DNA from: Aquimarina aquimarini
GTDB taxonomy: Bacteria; Bacteroidota; Bacteroidia; Flavobacteriales; Flavobacteriaceae
Assembly (NCBI RefSeq): GCF_900299535.1
Contig: NZ_OMKE01000015.1
Coordinates: forward strand, 46,218-110,217
Length of the DNA: 64,000 nt
Reading direction: 5' to 3'
Shown: positions 45,111-53,875 of the stretch, piece after piece
Layout of the letters: each line of letters opens with the position of its first letter
Position numbering within the stretch: the stretch's first letter is position 1
The notes under the pieces: model-generated
Database searches by the model: none
Told to the model about the DNA's origin: nothing
The model's input: only the letters and a program-made list of their open reading frames with translations
Position numbers and translations under genes: made by a program

Positions 45111-46952
45111 ATGGTAACAACCACTAAAGATATATTTAAAGAAACCAAACATTTGGATGCAGATATTTGGGATAAAGTAAATCGAAATTTACTAGCCAAA
45201 AGCTTAGCAGAACTTATGCGAGAAGATGTGGCGAAACCACAAATCCTTAGTAAAAAAGAAGATGGCCTTACTGAATTTAGATTAGAGACAGACAAAGAAC
45301 ATATTTATTATACATTTTCAGCCTATCCAAGATACCTTAATCATTGGCATATAGAGAAAAAGAGTATACAAAAGCATGAGAACCAACAGGTACTAACAAC
45401 GATAGATGTTCCTAATTTCTTTATAGAAGTTCAACATACTTTCGGTATAAATTCCTTTACGCTAGCTCATTATGTAGAAGAGTTGATACATACATTGTAT
45501 GCTGATGCTTATATTCATCATAAAGGGCGCTTATCAGCAAAAGTATTAGCAGATTCAGATTTTCAGACTATAGAACATAATGTTATGGATGGTCATCCAT
45601 GGGTAATTGTAAATAAGGGGCGTATTGGATTTGATTCAGAAGATTATGCAAGATTTGCACCAGAAACTGATCAAAAAATCCGTTTAATTTGGGTTGCTGC
45701 TCATAAAAGTCGTGCTTCTTTACAGTTAATGAAAAATACGAATCAGCAAGAGTTTTATGAAAAAGAATTAGGAAAAGAAAAAATAACATCATTCAAAAAA
45801 GTACTAACAGATGCTAATGTAGATCCAAACGATTATGTTTTTGCTCCTTTACATTCATGGCAATGGCAGAATAAAATAGCGATACAGTTTGCTCCCGATA
45901 TTGCTGCAAAATATCTGATTCCGTTAGGAGAAGGTGATGATTTGTACAGCCCTCAACAAAGCATTCGAACATTGCTTAATCATAGCCATCCAGGTAAAAA
46001 CTATGTAAAAACAGCAGTCTCTATTTTAAATACTAGTCACATAAGGGGGTTGTCGCCTAAACAGTTATCAATTGCTCCAGGCTTAACCGCTTGGCTTAAA
46101 GAGATGTTAGAGAGTGATTTAGATTTGCAAGAAATGGGATTGGTTTTATTAGGAGAAATTGCCTCTATTAGTTATGTACATCCCAAATATGATAAAATCG
46201 AGGATACTCCATATCAATATAAAGAATATTTAGGAGCAATGTGGAGGGAAAGCCCTATAAACTCTTTAAAAGAGGGTGAAAAATTAATGACAATGGCTTC
46301 ATTGTTATACATAGATGATAGTGGAAGGAGCCTTGTTCAGGAACTTATAGAAAAATCAAAGCTATCTATAGAAGAATGGTTACGATCCTATTTTACAGCC
46401 TATCTAAAGCCTGTGATGCAGATTTATTACAAGCACTCCATAGGAGTAGATCCGCATGGACAAAATGTTATACTTATTATGAAAGATTATGTTCCTACCC
46501 GAATAGCATTACAAGATTTTGTAGGAGATATATTGATCAATGAAGAAGCTAAAAAGAAGCTCCCAAAAGCTTTTTCAGAAAACATGTTTGTAACATCTCC
46601 TAATCCCGAAAATGCTCCTTTGGTTATTCTTATTGCAGTTTTCGATGCCTTTTTTAGATATTTGAGTGATGTATTACAAACAACTGCAAACTATCCAGAA
46701 GATTCCTTTTGGAAATGTGTGCATCAAATTATTATGGAATATCAAGAGGAACACCCTGAAATGAAGAAGAAGTTTGAAAAATTTGATATACATATACCAC
46801 AATTCAAACGCCTTATTTTTAATAGTCGACGATTGTATAATGGATATGAAGAAACATCAGGGTTTCCACACATGAAAAAAAGCGGTAAAGTACCTAATCC
46901 TATGTATGATTTGATAGCAGCATCTGAAGCAGTAGCACTAAATGACAATTAA
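45111..46952 (+). CDS. Second IucA/IucC-family siderophore synthetase (DesD/AlcC-like)
   Basis: 613 residues, full length for the family. Motifs: GHPWVIVNKGRIGFDSEDYARFAPE, PLHSWQWQNKI, LYSPQQSIRTLLN, VKTAVSILNTSHIRGLSPK (the RGL signature of DesD/AlcC/IucC enzymes) and HSIGVDPHGQNVILIMKD. Type C enzymes of this kind join monoacylated N-hydroxy-diamines and can macrocyclise. Having this and the fused IucA-type enzyme suggests either an asymmetric citrate dihydroxamate (as in rhizobactin-type pathways) or a succinyl-cadaverine product with an added step. It follows the N-hydroxylase after a 122-base gap and overlaps the MATE gene by one base. Confidence 0.92.
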   Translation: MVTTTKDIFKETKHLDADIWDKVNRNLLAKSLAELMREDVAKPQILSKKEDGLTEFRLETDKEHIYYTFSAYPRYLNHWHIEKKSIQKHENQQVLTTIDVPNFFIEVQHTFGINSFTLAHYVEELIHTLYADAYIHHKGRLSAKVLADSDFQTIEHNVMDGHPWVIVNKGRIGFDSEDYARFAPETDQKIRLIWVAAHKSRASLQLMKNTNQQEFYEKELGKEKITSFKKVLTDANVDPNDYVFAPLHSWQWQNKIAIQFAPDIAAKYLIPLGEGDDLYSPQQSIRTLLNHSHPGKNYVKTAVSILNTSHIRGLSPKQLSIAPGLTAWLKEMLESDLDLQEMGLVLLGEIASISYVHPKYDKIEDTPYQYKEYLGAMWRESPINSLKEGEKLMTMASLLYIDDSGRSLVQELIEKSKLSIEEWLRSYFTAYLKPVMQIYYKHSIGVDPHGQNVILIMKDYVPTRIALQDFVGDILINEEAKKKLPKAFSENMFVTSPNPENAPLVILIAVFDAFFRYLSDVLQTTANYPEDSFWKCVHQIIMEYQEEHPEMKKKFEKFDIHIPQFKRLIFNSRRLYNGYEETSGFPHMKKSGKVPNPMYDLIAASEAVALNDN

Positions 46953-48358
46953 TGAGGACCGTTTTATATAAAACACGTTCTTTCTTTAGTCTTTTGTGGG
47001 ATGCTCTATTAGGTAAAGAAAGTAATTTTGTAAGTGGTAATATTAATAGAACTATAGTTTTATTATCTGCACCAATGGTTGCAGAATTATTTATGGAATC
47101 TTTATTCGTTTGTGCGAATCTGTTTTTTATAAGTAAAGCAGGAATGAATGCGATTTCTATTGCAGGGGCAACTACTTCTGTTATAACGTTATGTTATTCT
47201 GTTTCTATAGGATTAAGTATTGCGGCTTCGGCAGTAATTTCTAGAAGGATTGGAGAAAAGAATTTTGAAGGGGCTGGGCTTACTGCAATGCAAGTGATTT
47301 ACCTTGCAGTACCACTAGCATTACTTATAAGTGTCTTGTGTTTTGTTTGGACTACTGATATATTGCATCTTATAGGGCTTTCTCCTGCTATGATAGAGGA
47401 AGGAACTTCTTATTCTAGAGTAATGTTTGCCTGTAGTGGGTTTCTTATTCTACGTATTACAGTCAACGGAGTTTTTAGAGGGGCAGGTGATGCATCTACC
47501 GCGATGAGAACACAATGGTTGTCTAATGGACTTAATATAATATTATGTCCCATACTAATTTTTGGATGGGGCATAGTACCTGCTTATGGCCTACTTGGAG
47601 TAGCAATAGCTACAGGAGTTTCTAGAATGATAGGAGTATGTTACCAAGCATGGCATTTAGTAAAGGGTAAAACCGTGATGAAGATAGGTAGAGAGCAGTT
47701 AATTTTCCATTTTGGTATTTTTAAGAAGGTACTGAATCTGGCTATGGGGGGTACCTTACAGTTCATTATACCTGCCTCTAGTTGGGTGTTTATGATAAAG
47801 ATTATCTCATATTTTGGAGAGAATGCATTAGAAGGTTATATTTTGGCTCAACGAGTAGCCTCTATAGCTACGATGCCTGCTTGGGGAATTGCAAATGCAG
47901 CAGGGATACTTACTGGACAGAATCTAGGAGCTAATCAACCAGATCGTGCAGAAAAATCAGTATGGAGAGCAGGAATTATAAACATGGGGTTCTTGATAAT
48001 AATAGCCATTTGTTGGTTTTTCTTAGCAAGACCCGTTGTAGAAATATTTTCTAATGTCCCAGAAATCGTTAATCATAGTATTACATACATAAATTTTATT
48101 TCAATGGCATATGTGTTATTAGGGTATACTATGGTTATTTCTAGAGCTTTGAACTCTGCAGGGCAAGTAATGGTGGTTACGCTACTTTACATTCTTATGT
48201 TTTATGTAATACAGATTCCTCTTTCTCATACATTGGGAGTCACTTTTAGTTTAGGGCCGAATGGTGTTTTTACAGCCATATTGATTTCAGAAATTATTCT
48301 GGCTACAGCTTTTATTTTGATTTTTCGAAAAGGAAAATGGAAGAATAAAAAAGTATAA
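46952..48358 (+). CDS. MATE-family exporter of the siderophore operon
   Basis: 468 residues, twelve helices, start codon overlapping the previous stop (TAATG). N-terminal LLSAPMVAELFMESLFVCANLFFISKAG and the central GATTSVITLCYSVSIGLSIAASAVISRRIG are MATE features, repeated in the second half (GANQPDRAEKSVWRAGI). The position directly after the synthetase makes it the probable inner-membrane exporter of the finished siderophore. Confidence 0.92.
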   Translation: MRTVLYKTRSFFSLLWDALLGKESNFVSGNINRTIVLLSAPMVAELFMESLFVCANLFFISKAGMNAISIAGATTSVITLCYSVSIGLSIAASAVISRRIGEKNFEGAGLTAMQVIYLAVPLALLISVLCFVWTTDILHLIGLSPAMIEEGTSYSRVMFACSGFLILRITVNGVFRGAGDASTAMRTQWLSNGLNIILCPILIFGWGIVPAYGLLGVAIATGVSRMIGVCYQAWHLVKGKTVMKIGREQLIFHFGIFKKVLNLAMGGTLQFIIPASSWVFMIKIISYFGENALEGYILAQRVASIATMPAWGIANAAGILTGQNLGANQPDRAEKSVWRAGIINMGFLIIIAICWFFLARPVVEIFSNVPEIVNHSITYINFISMAYVLLGYTMVISRALNSAGQVMVVTLLYILMFYVIQIPLSHTLGVTFSLGPNGVFTAILISEIILATAFILIFRKGKWKNKKV

Positions 48359-48389
48359 CTGATATTAAATTAATTAAAAAATAAAAGAA

Positions 48390-48632
48390 ATGAATACGAA
48401 AGAACAATTACAGCAGGTATTCGCAAAAGCATTTGAAATACCTGCAGAAACAATAACCGATCAGCTCGAATATCAAGGTATTGCAGAGTGGGATTCTATG
48501 AGTCACCTGGTATTGGTAGAAGAAATAGAAACTGCTTATAAAGTCTCTATAGAGATGGAAGATGTCTTAGAGATGGGAAGTGTTATTAAGGTAAGAGATA
48601 TGTTAAAAAAATATGGGATAGAAATTATTTAA
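48390..48632 (+). CDS. Acyl carrier protein
   Basis: 80 residues, acidic, four-helix ACP fold with Ser36 in EWDSMSHLVLVEEIE as the phosphopantetheine attachment site. It starts 31 bases after the MATE gene and precedes an acyl-activating enzyme by 32 bases. A dedicated ACP is not needed for a plain NRPS-independent hydroxamate siderophore, so it points to an acyl chain being loaded or modified here. Confidence 0.93.
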   Translation: MNTKEQLQQVFAKAFEIPAETITDQLEYQGIAEWDSMSHLVLVEEIETAYKVSIEMEDVLEMGSVIKVRDMLKKYGIEII

Positions 48633-48664
48633 AAGTATATACTATAACTATAAAACATAAAATA

Positions 48665-50056
48665 ATGAGACTATATGATCTAATACAGCAAAATAAAAAA
48701 TTAAAGTTTGTAGATCCTGATTCTGGAAAAACGGCTAATGTTGCAGAGTTTCATGAATCAATAGCAATAGATGATTTTCATGGATTATCACTTATATATA
48801 GTAACAACAAAATTGAGTCAATAGAAGTATTTTTAAACTTTTTACATAGCCAATTTACCATTTCTTTATTAAGTGTTCAATTGAACCTTCAATTCAAAGA
48901 AAATCTAGAAGAGATTTATGAACCATACTATATATATGATCCTTCAAGAAAAGAAATTGATGGGTATGAGATGGATTCGGTATCAGAAACGATTGGTTTG
49001 TTTAGGAAAAAAGCTAAGCCAGTATATACTATTCATAAAGATGTTAAACTATTATTAAGTACATCTGGTACAACGGGAACACCAAAATTTGTCAAATTAT
49101 CAGATGAGAATTTGGTTAAAAATGCAATGTCTATTATGGAATTTATGCCCATAAAAAACGATGATGTTGTACCTCTTAATGTGCCCATTATATTTGTATA
49201 TGGTTTATCTATTTTTACAACAAATTGTATCAAGGGAGGAACAATTATCTGTACAGATAAGGATATTTTGCAAAAAGCATTTTGGGAAGATTTTAAAACC
49301 TATAAATTTTCTACTATTAATGGTGTGCCTTATGTGTATGAGATGTTACATAGAATAGGTTTTTTTAGAAAAACATACGAATCCTTACGATATATAACAC
49401 AAGGAGGAGGAGGGCTTAGTAGAGCTTTGATTGATGCAATCGTTGAGTACTCAGAAAAACAAGAAATTCCTTTTTATGCTCAATATGGACAAACAGAAGC
49501 AGCGGGACGTATGGCTTATTTGCATCCAGATGATTTATCAGAAAAAGCACCTTGTATTGGTAAACCTATTAAAGGAGGAGAGTTCGAAATAGATAAAAAA
49601 ACTAGAGAGTTGATTTATTATGGAGAAAATGTTTTTGGAGGATATGCACGAGAATTAGAAGATCTCAAGGTATATGACAGAACCAACAAATTATATACAG
49701 GGGATATTGCTAGAAAAGATGAGAATGGGTACTATTATATTATAGGAAGAATGAAGCGTTTCATGAAGTTATTTGGAACAAGGATTAATCTAGATGAAAT
49801 AGAATTAATCCTGAAAAATAACCTTGGAGGAGAAACCTTTATTTGTGTAGGAATTGAAGATAAATATTTATCTATTATGCACCTTGACGAGAGATTTACA
49901 GATAATGATATAAAAAAAGTGTTAAGGCACAAACTCAATATTCATGCAAGTGCAGTAAAAATTAGATATATAGAAAATGTTCCGTTAACACCAAATGGAA
50001 AAATAAATTATCGAGAAATAAAAGAACTTGCAAAGCTTTCAGAAATGAAGGTTTGA
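48665..50056 (+). CDS. AMP-forming acyl-activating enzyme (acyl-ACP ligase-like)
   Basis: 463 residues, ANL superfamily. The P-loop-like STSGTTGTPKFVKLS lies near residue 129; the QYGQTEAAGRM motif (near 277), LYTGDIARKDENGYYYIIGRMKRFMK (about 343-368) and the final PLTPNGKINYREIK with the catalytic Lys complete the set. The protein is somewhat short, with a reduced N-terminal domain. Paired with an adjacent ACP it would activate a carboxylic acid as the adenylate and load it on Ser36. The substrate is likely a fatty or short acid. A strong terminator follows. Confidence 0.9.
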   Translation: MRLYDLIQQNKKLKFVDPDSGKTANVAEFHESIAIDDFHGLSLIYSNNKIESIEVFLNFLHSQFTISLLSVQLNLQFKENLEEIYEPYYIYDPSRKEIDGYEMDSVSETIGLFRKKAKPVYTIHKDVKLLLSTSGTTGTPKFVKLSDENLVKNAMSIMEFMPIKNDDVVPLNVPIIFVYGLSIFTTNCIKGGTIICTDKDILQKAFWEDFKTYKFSTINGVPYVYEMLHRIGFFRKTYESLRYITQGGGGLSRALIDAIVEYSEKQEIPFYAQYGQTEAAGRMAYLHPDDLSEKAPCIGKPIKGGEFEIDKKTRELIYYGENVFGGYARELEDLKVYDRTNKLYTGDIARKDENGYYYIIGRMKRFMKLFGTRINLDEIELILKNNLGGETFICVGIEDKYLSIMHLDERFTDNDIKKVLRHKLNIHASAVKIRYIENVPLTPNGKINYREIKELAKLSEMKV

Positions 50057-50087
50057 CAATATTATCCATATAAAAATTCATAAAAAG

Positions 50088-50145
50088 ACTCTTTGATTGT
50101 AGTTGCCATAACATAAATTGGAAACAGGTTTCAAAGAGTTTTTTT
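50088..50145 (+). terminator. Terminator of the siderophore operon
   Basis: ACTCTTTGA (50088) pairs with TCAAAGAGT (50131) around a 34-base loop and is followed by seven T. It lies about 30 bases past the acyl-activating gene, so the crotonase gene at 50865 is a separate transcription unit. Confidence 0.75.
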
Positions 50146-50378
50146 ATTGTTAGAGAAAGATATCAGAGGCTTTTAGTATCTATTATTTTGTCTATTAGAA
50201 AACCTTATTACAGTTCAAAATAGCTTCAAAATACAGCCTCTTTTTATCATATCTTGAACCTTTGACGATAAAGCTCTAATGCATAAAATGAGTTAAATCA
50301 AGAAGAATAAAATTTCTATAACATTTCTATTTGTTTTTTGATTGATTCTAATAATAATTTAATAGATTTGTTTTATAT

Positions 50379-50395
50379 TTATTTAGTCTAAATAA
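50379..50395. promoter_or_regulatory. Candidate iron box upstream of a structured RNA region
   Basis: TTATTTAGTCTAAATAA, the most perfect palindrome of the family in this window (8-1-8). The nearest confident ATG is 470 bases downstream, so its direct target appears to be the intervening transcript. Confidence 0.65.
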
Positions 50396-50399
50396 TGAT

Positions 50400-50675
50400 T
50401 AAGAAATAAAATAACAAGGAGTTCTTTGATTTGATTGTAATACTTAACCGATACTACTTTACAATTCAGGAAGATAGCCTTTATTACTCGTAGAAGTCAC
50501 TAATAGATTTGTGTAAAAACAAACATTACTTCTGCGATTATAAAATATAGTAGCTGTAGTAACCAAGGAGATACATGGGCTTCAATTAGGAGTAAGTTGC
50601 GTGGATTTATATGCTTAACCTGATCTGGCGTGCAAAATGGAATGCTCATTTTGCGGTATTTCCTTGGTTTTTTTT
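50400..50675 (+). ncRNA. Candidate iron-regulated structured small RNA
   Basis: Between the iron box and position 50675 no convincing protein frame is found, but three consecutive stem-loops are. ATTGTAA (50434) pairs with TTACAAT (50459). AGAAGT (50492) pairs with ACTTCT (50528), enclosing an inner TTTGT/ACAAA helix. CCAAGGA (50563) pairs with TCCTTGG (50661), enclosing a perfect 8-bp GCAAAATG/CATTTTGC hairpin. The last stem is followed by eight T, as in a terminator. The arrangement (operator, about 280 bases of structured RNA, terminator) is what one would expect of a RyhB-like iron-starvation RNA, although no sequence relationship to a known family is recognised. The 5' end is unmapped. 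Alternatively it is the leader of the crotonase gene. Confidence 0.4.
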
Positions 50676-50727
50676 AGATATTATATTGTTTTTAAGAAAT
50701 CTCTCATCTTAAAAATAACCAAGAATG

Positions 50728-50752
50728 ATCAATACTATTTGTAAGTATTGAT
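50728..50752. other. Hairpin in the leader of the crotonase gene
   Basis: ATCAATACT pairs with AGTATTGAT around a 7-base loop, followed by TTTG. Weak as a terminator. It lies 112 bases before the crotonase ATG and could shape its leader. Nothing else stands out in the rest of the gap (50676-50864). Confidence 0.4.
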
Positions 50753-50864
50753 TTTGAAAACTATAAACATACTTTTATTAAACCAATATTTTATTGCAAA
50801 ACCCATAGGTCTGTTATGCCTTAGAAAGAAGGGTAAGATAATAGAATACTTATAAGAATATAAT

Positions 50865-51683
50865 ATGAAGAATTTTGATTGTATTACTATGGAATATTTT
50901 AGAGAACAGGAGCTCTTATTCTGGAAAATTAATGATAAAGGAAGAATTCCTGATTTTTGTTTAAAAAGGCTAGAAGAATTCAAAGAATTTACTTCTTGGG
51001 TAAAAGATTATTTTTCACATCCAGATAGACCAGTAAAATTTATTGTTTCAACTTTAGGAGATAATGATCTTTATAGTATGAGAAATGACTTTTCTTTTCT
51101 CACAAATTCTATTATATCCAAAGATAAATCTGCACTTACCCTATATGGTTATCTTTCTGTAGAAGCAATGTATCAAATATATAACTCTTTTGGGTTAAAA
51201 GCACTTACAGTTGCTTTTGTAGAAGAAGATATTTTTGGAGGTGCTTTTGAATGTGCTTTGGCACATGATCTTATAGTAGCAGAAGAGCAAGTCGAGTTTA
51301 GTTTGCAAGAAAATAAACTTTTTAATATGTTCCCAGGTATGGGGGCCTATAGTCTGTTATATAGAAAATTAAACACTAGAGATGCAGATGTTATTTTGAC
51401 AGATAGAAGAGCCTATAAAACCAAAGATTTATATGATTTAGGTTGTCTTAATAAGATCGTAGAAAAAAATAATTCGATACAAATGTTATTTTCTTACGTA
51501 GAAACAATTAAAGAACGATTTAATTTTGAGTATTATCATATCCAATGCAAAAAAAGTGTTTTCTCTTTAACTAAAAAAGAATTGCTCAACGTTACCGATT
51601 TATGGATAGAAGCATGTATGAATTTAGACTCTTCTGATCTTTATGGAATGGAAGTTTTGAGAAAAGAGAAAGTAGAAATTTAA
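50865..51683 (+). CDS. RpfF-like crotonase (DSF-type 2-enoyl acid synthase)
   Basis: 272 residues, crotonase fold. The core reads FGGAFECALAHDLIVAEE then FNMFPGMGAYSLLYRKL, the arrangement seen in RpfF, which makes cis-2-unsaturated fatty acid signals (DSF) from 3-hydroxyacyl-ACP by dehydration and thioester hydrolysis. Glu129 and Glu149 are 20 residues apart, like the catalytic pair Glu141/Glu161 of Xanthomonas RpfF. The protein is near RpfF in length (about 290). No rpfC/rpfG-like sensor genes are visible. Its substrate carrier could be the ACP at 48390. Two readings: a DSF-like signal, or a 2-enoyl tail for the siderophore, as in rhizobactin 1021 and acinetoferrin. It is preceded by a long leader and ends in a bidirectional terminator. 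Confidence 0.75.
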   Translation: MKNFDCITMEYFREQELLFWKINDKGRIPDFCLKRLEEFKEFTSWVKDYFSHPDRPVKFIVSTLGDNDLYSMRNDFSFLTNSIISKDKSALTLYGYLSVEAMYQIYNSFGLKALTVAFVEEDIFGGAFECALAHDLIVAEEQVEFSLQENKLFNMFPGMGAYSLLYRKLNTRDADVILTDRRAYKTKDLYDLGCLNKIVEKNNSIQMLFSYVETIKERFNFEYYHIQCKKSVFSLTKKELLNVTDLWIEACMNLDSSDLYGMEVLRKEKVEI

Positions 51684-51706
51684 TTGCAGATTGATATATA
51701 GCAATA

Positions 51707-51746
51707 TTTAGAAAAATTAAGAATTAAGGTTCTTAATTTTTCTAAA
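51707..51746. terminator. Bidirectional terminator between crotonase and flavodoxin genes
   Basis: A perfect 17-bp stem, TTTAGAAAAATTAAGAA with its complement at 51730-51746, around a 6-base loop, AT-rich on both sides. It lies between convergent genes. Confidence 0.85.
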
Positions 51747-51799
51747 TGCTACTATAAAAACTGGTTTTTTTAGAGATGATTCTTTATGCTGTCGAGCAC

Positions 51800-52351
51800 T
51801 TATATTTCTATATATTCCTCTTTAGAAAGTAAATGAGGTTTTAATTCAGATTTTACCTGATTAACCCATTTTTCTAAGCGAGCATCACTCAATTCAGATT
51901 CATTGTCATGATCTATAGCAAGACCATAAAAGTGGTCATCCTTTTCTTCTATCACAGCAACAGAATCTGTAAAACGATATCCTTCTATAGGCCAATGACC
52001 AATAATTGTACCTCCGTTTTCTAATATAACTTTAGCTAAGATTCCAATTCCATCTACAAAATACTCTCCGTACCCTATTTGATCTCCAAGGCCGTATAAA
52101 GCGATAACTTTACCTGTAAAGTCTATTTCTTGAAAATCATCATAAAAAGCCTCCCAATCACTTTGTAAATCCCCATCATACCATGTTGATAACCCCAAAA
52201 TAAGAATTTTGAACTGATCAAAATCTTCTTTAGATACATCATCAATCTCTCTAACATCCAATTGATCAGCTCCCCAAAGAGATACAAGGTCTTTAGTAAT
52301 ATCATCGGTACATCCGGTGTCTGATCCGTAAAAAACACCAATTTTTTCCAT
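51800..52351 (-). CDS. fldA: Long-chain flavodoxin
   Basis: 183 residues, full-length flavodoxin with the FMN phosphate loop at the N-terminus (YGSDTGCTDDI, residues 9-19). The first isoalloxazine loop is STWYDGDLQSDW, and the second is YGLGDQIGYGEYFVDGIG, with the extra loop of the long-chain class following. Flavodoxin replaces ferredoxin when iron is scarce. An iron-box-like palindrome 34 bases upstream of its start and the setting among siderophore genes fit that role. Confidence 0.95.
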   Translation of the reverse strand: MEKIGVFYGSDTGCTDDITKDLVSLWGADQLDVREIDDVSKEDFDQFKILILGLSTWYDGDLQSDWEAFYDDFQEIDFTGKVIALYGLGDQIGYGEYFVDGIGILAKVILENGGTIIGHWPIEGYRFTDSVAVIEEKDDHFYGLAIDHDNESELSDARLEKWVNQVKSELKPHLLSKEEYIEI

Positions 52352-52384
52352 AATAGTTATATTAAATATTTATACAAAAATAAA

Positions 52385-52407
52385 TTATTTTTAATTATTC
52401 TAAATAA
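52385..52407. promoter_or_regulatory. Candidate iron box shared by flavodoxin and a Cys-rich protein
   Basis: TTATTTTTA, five bases, TCTAAATAA: the same half-sites and spacing as at 38247-38269. It is placed between two divergent genes and could control both. Confidence 0.6.
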
Positions 52408-52446
52408 AAATAATGTAATAAATTTGAAAACTGAAATTTAAGAAGC

Positions 52447-52806
52447 ATGTATACTTTAGATCCATTATATTATAACAGTACCGGAACGGCATATTCAATT
52501 AGAAATAGTGATTATGAAAAAGAGATAAAACAAAAAATACAATTACAGATAGGGGATATAGCTATTTTGATGGATATCAAAGAAATAGAGTCATTTCTTA
52601 CGGTTATACGTTCTGCCAGAAAAGGATGTCAATGTGGTAAGTGTAATGGTAAGAATTGTTATAAAACCATAAAATGTAATACCCCACAAGCAGAAATTAA
52701 TTTTAAATTAACTCCAGAAATTCTGGATGGGCTAGAAGAATTGGTACTAGGTATTTTATTTCATGAAGAATACAACAATATTTTATTGAGTAACGAGATT
52801 GGGTAA
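52447..52806 (+). CDS. Small Cys-rich protein of the iron regulon (possibly DUF6686-like)
   Basis: 119 residues, no signal peptide. A cluster of five Cys with spacing C-x-C-x2-C-x4-C-x5-C (GCQCGKCNGKNCYKTIKC, residues 60-77) sits between two alpha/beta halves, LQIGDIAILMDIKEIESFLTVI and INFKLTPEILDGLEELVLGILF. It resembles small Bacteroidota proteins annotated DUF6686, but this is from memory and weak. The Cys cluster suggests zinc, iron or an Fe-S centre. The gene is divergent from flavodoxin across a shared iron-box palindrome and convergent with the AraC regulator gene. It may be an iron-sparing or metal-trafficking protein. Confidence 0.7.
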   Translation: MYTLDPLYYNSTGTAYSIRNSDYEKEIKQKIQLQIGDIAILMDIKEIESFLTVIRSARKGCQCGKCNGKNCYKTIKCNTPQAEINFKLTPEILDGLEELVLGILFHEEYNNILLSNEIG

Positions 52807-52814
52807 GGTTGGTT

Positions 52815-53828
52815 TTAAAAAACTTTTTTCAAGCTTTTTTCTCTATATCTTTTTGGAGTTACACCTTCTATTTTTTTAAAAGCTGCTGTAAAATGTGTAG
52901 AGTTTTTATATCCTACTAATTCAGAGATTTCATAGATAGCTTTTTTGCCATATTTTAATAGTTTTTTTGCTTTTGTCATTCGCGCATTTATAGCATATTC
53001 AAAAATGGTCATATTAAAAACGCGCTTAAATTCTTTTTTTAACATAAAATCATTAAGCCTTACTTTACGAGCTAATTCATGAACAGAATATTGAGTCGAT
53101 AAATCAGAATTAATGATAAATTGAACTTCATATATTTTTTTGATAATAGTATCTGAAGTAGCATTTTTTATAGGAACATTAGGACCCAAATCTAGTTGAA
53201 TAGATAGTAATTCTAATGCTTTAGATTCTAGAAATAAACGTTTTGAGAGTCCTTGCCGAGTATTTGTCAATAAATCAATAAGTATTTCCTGAGTTTGATT
53301 GCATATGGGCTTGGTGAAATTTTTATTTAAATTTTCTAATGCATATTTATTGTGTATTAGGTATTCTAAATCTAATTTATGTTTTTTAATAAAATGAGGG
53401 GTCATTATTATTTTTACCTCTTTGATTTTCTTATTCTTACTATATTGGGTTGACCCTAGAGTTTTTGATATATAAACAAGATAACTCTCTTGACTTTCAT
53501 AAGTGAGGTCATATATTTTTCCATCAACTTTAATAATTTGCTCACCATCTATAAGATATGATAGCTTCAAAGTATTAGTAAGATAGCTACTATCAAGATT
53601 TAAATCTTTTTTTAATTGAGCATCAAAAAAGCCTATAGATAAACCATCAAAATAGTGATATTCTATAGATCCACACCCATATTCAGGCAAAAGCTCAAAT
53701 TTTCTTGTACAGATTCCATGACTTGCATATGTGCTAACTGTTTTACTAACAGTGTTTAAAATGCAATCTATTTTTTTGTTAGTACTTATATTTTTAGAAG
53801 ACACCATATTACGTCTTTTTTTATCCAT
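52815..53828 (-). CDS. AraC-family transcriptional regulator (PchR-like setting)
   Basis: 337 residues. The two helix-turn-helix motifs are at the C-terminus (about residues 235-330; YSVHELARKVRLNDFMLKKEFKRVF and ISELVGYKNSTHFTAAFKKIEGVTPKRYR). The N-terminal 220 residues have no recognisable cupin signature but probably bind a ligand. An alternative start is Met8 (53807). It is divergent from the TonB receptor at 53936 and close to its iron box, the usual place of siderophore-sensing AraC activators such as PchR or AlcR, so I infer activation of the receptor operon by its incoming siderophore. Confidence 0.88.
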   Translation of the reverse strand: MDKKRRNMVSSKNISTNKKIDCILNTVSKTVSTYASHGICTRKFELLPEYGCGSIEYHYFDGLSIGFFDAQLKKDLNLDSSYLTNTLKLSYLIDGEQIIKVDGKIYDLTYESQESYLVYISKTLGSTQYSKNKKIKEVKIIMTPHFIKKHKLDLEYLIHNKYALENLNKNFTKPICNQTQEILIDLLTNTRQGLSKRLFLESKALELLSIQLDLGPNVPIKNATSDTIIKKIYEVQFIINSDLSTQYSVHELARKVRLNDFMLKKEFKRVFNMTIFEYAINARMTKAKKLLKYGKKAIYEISELVGYKNSTHFTAAFKKIEGVTPKRYREKSLKKVF

Positions 53829-53875
53829 AATACGTCGTTTTTATCTTTCCCCAGATATTAATTTTGCATTTATAT

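Noticed and set aside
50563..50675. A TPP riboswitch, because the segment AACCTGATCTGG resembles its conserved 3' core.
   Set aside because: The required CTGAGA element and matching P1/P3 helices are missing, and no thiamine gene follows.
50611..50712. A 33-codon frame (starting MLNLIWRAKWNAHF) and another short overlapping frame with CSFC inside the candidate RNA.
   Set aside because: Both run through the terminator T-run, lack a good ribosome-binding context and have no supporting operon. The structured-RNA reading is simpler.
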